Positions 20,484 through 27,284 of a stretch of 64,000 nucleotides of DNA are shown here, piece after piece. The translations under genes and the position numbers were made by a program. Position 1 is the first letter of the stretch; every line of letters begins with the position of its first letter. The DNA comes from Prorocentrum cordatum (taxonomy: Eukaryota > Sar > Dinophyceae > Prorocentrales > Prorocentraceae): NCBI GenBank assembly GCA_963575745.1, contig CAUYUJ010021060.1, positions 562,245-626,244 on the forward strand, given 5' to 3'. Under the pieces are notes generated by a model. The model was not told where the DNA came from, searched no databases, and worked only from the letters and a program-made list of their open reading frames with translations.

Positions 20484-20729
20484 TCAGTGCTCCTTGGGCG
20501 TGCCGTCCTGGTAGTATGCTGGGCACTCGTTGCCCCAATGGCCCTGCTTGAAGCAGAACCGGCAGACGTCCGGCTTCAGGATCTCGCTGCTGATCGACCC
20601 CAGCGGCGGGACTTGTCCCTTACCCCCCCTTCTTGGCCTTGCCGCCCTTGTAGCCCTTGCTCTTCTCACCCTTCGAGCCCTTCTCACCTTTTCCCTTCTT
20701 GCCCTTCTCTCCCTTGGAACCTTTTCCAC
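20484..20729 (-). CDS. Zinc-knuckle tail of the 3' gag-like region
   Basis: An 81-residue minus-strand frame overlaps the end of the RT-RNase H frame in another phase. Its N-terminal half is the Lys/Gly/Arg-rich repeat read out of phase. Its C-terminal half holds a clean CCHC knuckle, CRFCFKQGHWGNEC (CX2CX4HX4C), and stops soon after. A frame shift inside the Lys/Gly repeat at about 20650 would join it to the preceding gag-like region, so it is probably the natural C-terminus of that protein. It lies about 200 bases before the 3' LTR. CCHC knuckles bind single-stranded nucleic acid in gag proteins. Confidence 0.7.
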   Translation of the reverse strand: MEKVPRERRARREKVRRARRVRRARATRAARPRRGGKGQVPPLGSISSEILKPDVCRFCFKQGHWGNECPAYYQDGTPKEH

Positions 20730-23394
20730 CCTTGCGCTCCTCGCCGCGCGTCTCCGGCGATGGGCTGCGGTCCGTAGGGAGTCGGCGAGTGCGTCGGCCT
20801 GGCGACGGGTCGTCGTCCTCCGACTCCTTTTCCTCCTTGGCGCGCCGCGCCGAGCGGGACCTTTCGTTGCGATCAGCCTCGACGCCGGCCCGCGCTTCCG
20901 CGCCGACCTCTGGCGGGTCGCCTTCCTTATCCGAGCTGGAGTCGGAGCCCTCCGAATATGAATCTTCAGGGCCCGCGTTCCCTCCGCCCGCAGCAGGCGG
21001 CCAGGTGCTGGTCATCAGCCTCCGCTGCGTCGCAGCCTGCCAATACGTTGCCGCGAGCGGGTACGTTTTAAGTAGGTGTTCTACCAACGCCCAGCGCATG
21101 TACATCCTACCGTCTTGATGGAGCACGCTGTTCCAGCAATGAGCCAGCTCCTCGACGCTGAACTTGCCGGGCACGAGCGCCCCTGGGTATGTAACCCGGA
21201 AGAAGTTGGACAACCACAAATTCCAATCCAAGTTCGACAACTTCTCCACCTCCATCGGCGTGAAGACCATGAACTGGTCGGGCAACTTCAGCGCCGCGTG
21301 CTCCGAGGGGTACTTGTTGACGCTCCCCCCGTCACCTCCGAGGTGGCGCCTGGTGAAGCACACTGGGCCGCCGCCGTCTCCGCAGCCTGTGCGCTTCGGA
21401 GGCGTCGCCCTCCGCTCGACCCTCGCTGGCTCCGCCAGCTCCGTTGGCTCCGCCGGCCTCTTCGCGCCCAGCGGTCTCCCGCGAGCCTCCTCGCGCCTGT
21501 CACGGCTGCGGCTCCGGGTGGGCTTCGACCGCCCTGGCGTCTGATTTGGTTCCTTCCCGCGCCGCGGGCTTTCCTCTCCTCGGCGGCGGCTGCGGCGCCC
21601 CTCGCGCGAGCCCATCGCGTCCGCGTGGCCTCCCGCCGCGCAGCGTTCCTGCAGTGCAATGTCCGCTTGAGCACAGACAGCGGCGCTGGACACGGAGACA
21701 AGGAGTGTTGATGAAACCCCACTTCGAGCCTCCGTACGCGCGCCGGCATTCAAGCTGGCATCATCAAACCGGGTGCGATTTATTTTCTCCGCGCAGAAAG
21801 TTTTACACAATGGCCCCGGGCTCGGACCAGAAGGGCATACAAACGGACGCCGATTTTGAGGTGAGACCCCCTCCGGGGGGCGTTTCGCTCCTTGACTCCT
21901 CCGGATTGTCTGAGCACTCTCCTCATGGACCCTCGTACGATTTTGTTCCATAAATTCCCTAACCCGTTCGCTCAATCCCCCCTTTGTGAGCCCGTCCGAA
22001 ATCATCCACCTGCTCGGGAGCCACCTGAGCCCCGCCTTTTCTTCATCCCGTTGCGGCCAACACGAGACCAACGATTTTAGCGCAGCGAGCCACACAGCAT
22101 CGTGTCGGTCGTCGGGGATGTTCCCTTCGACTTTCACGTGGTCGTACAAACTACGACAGTCGGTGAATAACGTGAGAGGCATCTCATCTTCACCGAACTC
22201 CATGACGGGAGTGTTGCTCCAACCGTAGGTTGCCTCACACAGCAACGCCCGCAGATAATAGGCCATGCCATGGCCTTCTAAGCACGCCGCCGTCTCTGCC
22301 GAGAACGTCGACGTTACCACCCTGTGGCTGGCACGGCTCCGCCAATCCAGTATGGATATTGGCAGCTCGTCCTGCTCCAGGCAATCGTGGTCGATGGCTG
22401 CCACCACCACGCCAGCCTGCGACCTCACCTTATGGCGATCGAACCGCTTGAGGTTTTCGTCTCCCTCAACTAGCTCGCTGACGTTCCCATACAGAGACGA
22501 ATCGTGCCAACAACCAATGCCCATCCTCCCTTTGATGGGAACGATTCGAAGCCGCACGCCCCCACTGGCTTTCACGTCTCGGATACATTTGTTCAGTTCC
22601 CTTGCGTCAGACCAGGTGGGTGCCCTTTGCAGTTTCTGGAAGCGGTTTGTCTCGTAAGCTTTGTCGAGGCGGTACTGGCTCGCCAGCCAGTGGAGCGACC
22701 CCGTCGCTGACTGAAACTCCGCTTTCGCGAGGGGGCTCACAGGGTCCTCGCCCTTTGCCTGACGGTCGACCTTCACCTCCTCCAGTCTCCCCTCGACAAA
22801 CTCTGGCATCCCCACCTCGACGCAGGAACCGTCAACCCTTATTCGACGACCGGTGTACACATCGCCCTCGGCCTGCTGCGCGACCACTGTCCAGGACGCA
22901 AACGGAAAACGTTCGCGCAGCCTGGCCTCCTTGGCACGCATCTCGGCACTGCCGTCGTGTGCCAACATGCAGTCGTCGACGTGCACGATAAGCATACCTG
23001 CCAAGCGGTCGCCGCTATAGAAACAGAAGAAGGCTACATCGAGCTGCAGCTGCTTCCACCTCATTTCCTCGACCATCGCCTTGCGGAACGTGTTAAACCA
23101 CGCCCGCGGTGCGTCGGGCAGCCCGTAGATGCCCTTTTCTACCTTAAGCAGCTGTCCTGGTTCAAGTCCAGGCAATCCACCCCGTGGTTGCCGCATGTCT
23201 AGTAGTTCCTGCCCCTTGCGTGGCTCGCCTTGCAGGAACGCACTCGAGATGTCACCGATGGCCATTTGGGGTAGCCACCCCAGGTTAGTTGCCAACTGCA
23301 GAAAAGCATGGAACCCAGACCGCTGCACCGTGGGAGCGTCCGTCTTGACCGTGCAATGGCATTCGCGTCGGGATCGTGCTGACCTTGCACACAC
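20620..23394 (-). CDS. Copia-type reverse transcriptase-RNase H, open through into a 3' gag-like region
   Basis: Residues 17-150 are the RT palm, with Asp48 in AIGDISSAFLQGE and the Asp pair 140-141 in VHVDDCMLAH; the KGIYGLPDAPRAWF motif between them is diagnostic of Ty1/copia. RNase H follows, with Asp298 (HDSS), Glu367 (SAET), Asp412 (TDCRSL) and Asp467 (SDGLTK). Pol should end near residue 490, yet the frame stays open for 430 more residues. An ATG at 21615-21613 could start a separate protein: an Arg/Ser-rich head, a compact helical segment (WNLWLSNFFRVTYP through WALVEHLLKTYPLA), an acidic-Ser stretch and a Lys/Gly/Glu repeat. The start shown is only the frame start; the N-terminal part of RT is in the preceding frame. 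Confidence 0.88.
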   Translation of the reverse strand: MCARSARSRRECHCTVKTDAPTVQRSGFHAFLQLATNLGWLPQMAIGDISSAFLQGEPRKGQELLDMRQPRGGLPGLEPGQLLKVEKGIYGLPDAPRAWFNTFRKAMVEEMRWKQLQLDVAFFCFYSGDRLAGMLIVHVDDCMLAHDGSAEMRAKEARLRERFPFASWTVVAQQAEGDVYTGRRIRVDGSCVEVGMPEFVEGRLEEVKVDRQAKGEDPVSPLAKAEFQSATGSLHWLASQYRLDKAYETNRFQKLQRAPTWSDARELNKCIRDVKASGGVRLRIVPIKGRMGIGCWHDSSLYGNVSELVEGDENLKRFDRHKVRSQAGVVVAAIDHDCLEQDELPISILDWRSRASHRVVTSTFSAETAACLEGHGMAYYLRALLCEATYGWSNTPVMEFGEDEMPLTLFTDCRSLYDHVKVEGNIPDDRHDAVWLAALKSLVSCWPQRDEEKAGLRWLPSRWMISDGLTKGGLSERVREFMEQNRTRVHEESAQTIRRSQGAKRPPEGVSPQNRRPFVCPSGPSPGPLCKTFCAEKINRTRFDDASLNAGARTEARSGVSSTLLVSVSSAAVCAQADIALQERCAAGGHADAMGSREGRRSRRRGEESPRRGKEPNQTPGRSKPTRSRSRDRREEARGRPLGAKRPAEPTELAEPARVERRATPPKRTGCGDGGGPVCFTRRHLGGDGGSVNKYPSEHAALKLPDQFMVFTPMEVEKLSNLDWNLWLSNFFRVTYPGALVPGKFSVEELAHCWNSVLHQDGRMYMRWALVEHLLKTYPLAATYWQAATQRRLMTSTWPPAAGGGNAGPEDSYSEGSDSSSDKEGDPPEVGAEARAGVEADRNERSRSARRAKEEKESEDDDPSPGRRTRRLPTDRSPSPETRGEERKGGKGSKGEKGKKGKGEKGSKGEKSKGYKGGKAKKGG

Positions 23395-23987
23395 AATCGG
23401 GCCTTAGCCTTGAGTGGCAGATCATTTTCGGGCGTCCTCAACGCGGCATTCTTATCCTTGAGCTTCATGTCGCTCCCAAGGATCCGACTCCGGTCCACTG
23501 TCCGAAGCACCTCCTCGGAAGCCTCTGGCTCCAGCACTGACGCACATTTGTATCGGAGCCAGGAGTCCCATTCCTTCTCCACCGCGGCTCGGAACGCCTC
23601 GTGGTCCTTGGGTGCTATTTCGTCCCACTTGAGCTCGCGATCTTGTGTCTTTCGGTCCAGCAGCGCGGACCCCGTCCCACGGTGGTATGCCGTCATCACA
23701 TGGTGGGCCCGGTTACTGGTGTCGCTCGGGCCTTCGCCCGTCCGCCGCACCGCAGCGGGTGTCTCGACCGTCTCCAACGCTGGGTCCCGCTGACGCTTCT
23801 TCTCATCCTCGAACACCACGAGTCTGCTGTCCGCTGCCGGCCGCAGTAATTCTCTGGGGTTGGTCAGCTGGGCCCACCGGACCCGATGCTCAGTGCAGCG
23901 CCACTCGCCGCCGTGTTTCTCGTACGTCGTCCCCGTAGAGGCCACTTTTCGAGCTGGAATCGCGCATCTAAGGTGACCCGGGCCCAA
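23199..23987 (-). CDS. N-terminal part of copia reverse transcriptase
   Basis: Residues 80-180 match the start of the Ty1/copia RT domain: an acidic helix with the conserved Trp (FRAAVEKEWDSWLRYKC), then the strand KAKARLCVQGQHDPDA, which corresponds to the K-A-R-L-V...G motif preceding the palm. The frame then loses sense where the next frame (from 23394) takes over, so a frame shift lies at about 23310-23400. The first 60 residues connect to the linker frame on the right through another shift near 23960. It is part of the same polyprotein, not a separate gene. Confidence 0.8.
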   Translation of the reverse strand: MGPGHLRCAIPARKVASTGTTYEKHGGEWRCTEHRVRWAQLTNPRELLRPAADSRLVVFEDEKKRQRDPALETVETPAAVRRTGEGPSDTSNRAHHVMTAYHRGTGSALLDRKTQDRELKWDEIAPKDHEAFRAAVEKEWDSWLRYKCASVLEPEASEEVLRTVDRSRILGSDMKLKDKNAALRTPENDLPLKAKARLCVQGQHDPDANAIARSRRTLPRCSGLGSMLFCSWQLTWGGYPKWPSVTSRVRSCKASHARGRNY

Positions 23988-24370
23988 GCCTCACCGAGGC
24001 TGCGTACTGGACAGCCCTGATCACTCACGTGCCAGCCTGGCATGGAAATGAAACGCCCCAACTCATGTGGCAGGCCACGGGGCAACCCACTGCCTTGAGC
24101 CTCGGCTGATGGCTCCTCCCCGGGGGCCTCCCTGGTCGGCGCAGGAAGGTCCACCTCGACCACCCCTTGGTTTCCTACGCCTTCCGGTTCCTGCTCGGAT
24201 TCCCCGCCTTGAACGAGTCCGTCCGCAGCAGCTAGTTCCTCGGGCCCTGCATTCAAGCCAGTGAGGTCCTCAAACTCCTCGCGGCTCATGGCCTGCCGGA
24301 TCTCGTCCAACGACCGCGCGAGGTCAGCATCCTCCGCCAGGTGTTGCTCCTCTGGACTCAGAGGCCTCAC
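23864..24370 (-). CDS. Integrase-RT linker of the copia polyprotein
   Basis: This continues the integrase frame in the same phase after a single TAA at 24404-24406. Translation across the stop reads naturally from VWVQ to GGKPFLVAPEHVRPLSPEE, the usual end of an integrase C-terminal module, so the TAA looks like a point nonsense mutation. The segment is acidic and Glu/Gly-rich with no catalytic motif, as expected for the spacer before RT. The end of the useful frame is at about 23960, where a shift passes to the RT N-terminal frame. Confidence 0.65.
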   Translation of the reverse strand: MRPLSPEEQHLAEDADLARSLDEIRQAMSREEFEDLTGLNAGPEELAAADGLVQGGESEQEPEGVGNQGVVEVDLPAPTREAPGEEPSAEAQGSGLPRGLPHELGRFISMPGWHVSDQGCPVRSLGEAWARVTLDARFQLEKWPLRGRRTRNTAASGAALSIGSGGPS

Positions 24371-24403
24371 ATGTTCTGGCGCAACAAGAAACGGTTTTCC
24401 CCC

Positions 24404-26596
24404 TTACTGGACCCACACGTTGTCGTTGCGCCTTCCGAATGCCAGCGCTGGTCCGCACCTTTCCGGTTCGTTAACCCTCCGACCACGCTCTGTGCGGTAG
24501 GGCCGGAAGAAGAACACGCGCTCGCCTTCCTTCCATTCCGCTGGGGTACCGCGACTCCTCGCGGCCACCGCCCTCCGCACCAATTCCTGACTGCGGGTCT
24601 TGATGAGCGACTGCTGACAGTGTTCACGTATCTTGAGTCGGCGTGCCAGCGGATCGCCCTCTTCGGCCACAGAGGGGTGATAGGTCACCGCTTTACCTTC
24701 GTGCCAGCACTCGCCGACAAGCTTCATCTTTTGTCCAAACAGAAGCAACGACGGGCTGTACCCACACTGTCCTGGGAAATGGTTGAGGGCAGATGCCGCC
24801 TCCCACGCGAGAGTTCGCATGTCCTCGATCCCAGCGTAGGCTCCGTGTCGGATCGTTTTCCTCATCACGTTCTTGGCCTCCTGGATTTTCCGCTCCACTT
24901 TGCCCTTCTGCCATGGCGCGTACGCCGCCGTAGGGTCGTACGCGGTGCCACTCCTGGAGAGGGCATCCACGAAACTCCCACTGACAAGCCCCCGCTCGTT
25001 GTCTGTCACGAACTGATCTGGTGGTCCTGCCCAGCAGAGCCACAAGCGCTCGTACTGTTCCCATAGCTCCTCGCTGCTATGTGCACTAACCAACCCGATC
25101 GTGCAATATCCCGTCGCCACGTCCTGCACCAACAGGAACCACCAGCCTGTTCCACTCTGGTCAGGTATCTTGAACAGGTCTGCTTGCACCACTTCGTTGA
25201 AGGTCAGGTCGTCCTCTCGAAGCCGTGCAGGCCGCGGGGGCCTTGCTCGCGGGCGCTCCGCGCAGCTAGAACACCGAAGTGCTTTGGCTCCTGCGATCGC
25301 CACCTCTGAGCCGCCAGCCTTGGCCACCAACCTAGCCAAATCTTCGGGACTCGCATGTCCCGTGTACAAATGGAGCCAACGCAAGTTCCGACGAAGCTCT
25401 GGCGTCATCCGCTGGGCCGTCGACTTGCCCATCGGAGTGTCTGGAAACTTAAACGTAATACCTTCAGGGATCGCGTTCCCGCTGTCGGCCTCTCCGAAGC
25501 CTGTGGGGTACGATGCTGATCCGATTTCGGGTCTCGTCGCGCGCCCATCGCGAACACTGCGACCCTGACCTGAAGGCCGTGCTCCGGGGAGCCGCCCGCG
25601 CCACCCGATACGTTCAGGCTCCACGCGCGTCAGATGTCGCTTGAGCCCTCGGAGCACTCCGAGCGTTAAGGAATGTCGCCCGGTGCTTGGCGTGACACCG
25701 TCTCGCACCCCCGAGCGACGCTCGCGCACCACGGAGCACTCTCGCCGCAGCACCGCTGCGATCTCAGGGCAATTCGTCGCCCACCACGTTGGCTGACCCG
25801 TCACACCTCTCGCACACAGGCCACCCTTGACCACCTCAACCGAAGGGAGTGCCTCCACCGCTGGAATGGCGGACGAATTCCTCACCAGGGCGCACCCGCC
25901 GTTCTTCGCTTGCACCTCGAACACCTTCCGAGTAAACTCCAATAGCGACCGCTGCCGTCGTCGCTCGGCTCGCTGCCGCTGCTGATCGGCGTTGCTCTGG
26001 TGAACAGCGCGTTGGGCACCGCCCACGGCGGAGCCAGGGAGCTCCACCACAGCCAGCCTCGGTCGCACCTCTGTCAGCATCCATAAGGCCTCCACCTGCG
26101 CGGACTCCTGCGCGAGGTCGGCTCCGCACCTCGCGTCCCAGGGCCGGAGGCACCACCAACCATTCTTGGAACCGATGCGGCTGAACTCACTGCCGCCTCC
26201 AAAGAACTCGACCACGTCCACGCGGTCCGTCCCCCAACGGTGACGGGCCCACTGCCCGCCCCCAGTTTCCTCAAGCCAGGTCCCGAGAGTAGCTACGCCG
26301 AGCAACCATGTCGAGGCGACGCCCAGACATGCCTTCCGCACAGCCGTGGCGGCGGGACCCTTTAGTCGTCGGTTCCGCGCGCTGCCGCGCCCTTGCTTCC
26401 CGACGCCGACTGCCTGCGTGCTCGCATTGCCGCCAGCACTGGGCGCACCCCCTGCGCGTCCGCTGAACCGATTGACGGCTCGGCAAGCCCACTGCTGGAA
26501 TCCACCTCCATGCTCTCCTCCGTCTTCAGCCCGGTCGACTCCCTCTTCTGGACAGGAGTCGCTTTTCTCGAGCCGTCCACAGGGATCCGAATCCAA
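24404..26596 (-). CDS. Methyltransferase-like domain plus copia integrase
   Basis: Residues 126-290 resemble a cytosine-methyltransferase-type Rossmann fold: VDVVEFFGGGSEFSRIG (SAM-loop motif), RPWDARCGADL (acidic residue and D-L), RLAVVELPGSAVGG at the position of the catalytic Pro-Cys motif, and GQPTWWATNCPEI near the end. The Pro-Cys is Pro-Gly here, so methyl transfer is unlikely. Residues 405-445 form the HHCC zinc module (LHLYTGH ... CSSC). The integrase core has Asp473 (QADLFKI), Asp532 (VTDNERG) and Glu568 (KGKVERK). A chromodomain-free C-terminal region reaches a TAA. The first 90 residues may be out of phase, because a frame with better composition overlaps them (26362-26622). Confidence 0.85.
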   Translation of the reverse strand: MDSDPCGRLEKSDSCPEEGVDRAEDGGEHGGGFQQWACRAVNRFSGRAGGAPSAGGNASTQAVGVGKQGRGSARNRRLKGPAATAVRKACLGVASTWLLGVATLGTWLEETGGGQWARHRWGTDRVDVVEFFGGGSEFSRIGSKNGWWCLRPWDARCGADLAQESAQVEALWMLTEVRPRLAVVELPGSAVGGAQRAVHQSNADQQRQRAERRRQRSLLEFTRKVFEVQAKNGGCALVRNSSAIPAVEALPSVEVVKGGLCARGVTGQPTWWATNCPEIAAVLRRECSVVRERRSGVRDGVTPSTGRHSLTLGVLRGLKRHLTRVEPERIGWRGRLPGARPSGQGRSVRDGRATRPEIGSASYPTGFGEADSGNAIPEGITFKFPDTPMGKSTAQRMTPELRRNLRWLHLYTGHASPEDLARLVAKAGGSEVAIAGAKALRCSSCAERPRARPPRPARLREDDLTFNEVVQADLFKIPDQSGTGWWFLLVQDVATGYCTIGLVSAHSSEELWEQYERLWLCWAGPPDQFVTDNERGLVSGSFVDALSRSGTAYDPTAAYAPWQKGKVERKIQEAKNVMRKTIRHGAYAGIEDMRTLAWEAASALNHFPGQCGYSPSLLLFGQKMKLVGECWHEGKAVTYHPSVAEEGDPLARRLKIREHCQQSLIKTRSQELVRRAVAARSRGTPAEWKEGERVFFFRPYRTERGRRVNEPERCGPALAFGRRNDNVWVQ

Positions 26597-26622
26597 TCGG
26601 TCTGCGCCCGGCTTTCGCTCAC
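26362..26622 (-). CDS. Linker segment of the copia polyprotein in a third phase
   Basis: This 86-residue frame has polyprotein-like composition (WIRIPVDGSRKATPVQ, SMEVDSSSGLAEPSIG) and bridges the SAP-like frame and the methyltransferase-integrase frame. It has no catalytic motif. Its presence implies two further frame shifts, at about 26620 and at about 26360. Confidence 0.45.
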   Translation of the reverse strand: MSESRAQTDWIRIPVDGSRKATPVQKRESTGLKTEESMEVDSSSGLAEPSIGSADAQGVRPVLAAMRARRQSASGSKGAAARGTDD

Positions 26623-27284
26623 GAACTGCCTGACGTCTCGGATGAGCTCTTCCCTTGTTTTTGCTTGGTGCCGCTCGACCGTGTCAGCGGTATCTTCCGC
26701 ACTGCGGCCTCCTCCTGCAGCTCCGCCAGCCTCATGTTCGCGAGACCTTTCGGGAGGGTTGTTCGAAGTTCGTCCTTTTCCTCCTCCGAGGCTTTGGTTT
26801 CGCTCTTCTTCTCTCGAAGCGCAAGCCTTAACTGACCAACGGTCTCCGCCTCCGCGCGGTCCCTCCGCCAGCCGAGTTCCTGCATAGCCAGTGTAACCAG
26901 CTCTGCTTTACGCATCTGCCAGATGCTTCGCGGCCCTTCCTCCCTCTGGCGGAGGGTCTGGACCTCCCGCTCCAAGTAGTCCACCAACAACTCCTGATAC
27001 CAGGCCTTCCAGGCCATGAATACCAGTCGAATGGCCACATTCGCCCTCGCAGCCCCGCTGCGGCACTGCACGGCAATCGGGCGCCATGGCGGCATCGGCA
27101 CGCGCGCGCGTCCCAGAGGCACCGAAGATGGCACCAGCTCGGGTTCGTTGTCCCGCTCCTGGGCCGACAGGGGCTGCGGTCGCGTTTGTCGCAGCCAGCT
27201 CGTCGTCGTCATCGTCATCCGGCCGGCCGTCCGTATAGAGCGCACGACGCACGGCCTCGTGCGCGGATCCGTGCCCGCGCCCAT
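26619..27284 (-). CDS. SAP-like DNA-binding linker of the copia polyprotein
   Basis: Residues about 85-215 carry two successive SAP-style helix-extended-helix patterns: MRKAELVTLAMQELGW with VGQLRLALREKK, and LPKGLANMRLAELQEEA with KIPLTRSSGTKQ. SAP motifs bind AT-rich or scaffold DNA in chromatin proteins. The segment lies between protease and the methyltransferase-like domain, where Ty1/copia elements normally have no such module. The first 60 residues overlap the end of the gag-protease frame and are probably out of phase; the change of phase lies at about 27080-27250. SAP assignment is by eye only. Confidence 0.6.
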   Translation of the reverse strand: MGAGTDPRTRPCVVRSIRTAGRMTMTTTSWLRQTRPQPLSAQERDNEPELVPSSVPLGRARVPMPPWRPIAVQCRSGAARANVAIRLVFMAWKAWYQELLVDYLEREVQTLRQREEGPRSIWQMRKAELVTLAMQELGWRRDRAEAETVGQLRLALREKKSETKASEEEKDELRTTLPKGLANMRLAELQEEAAVRKIPLTRSSGTKQKQGKSSSETSGSS

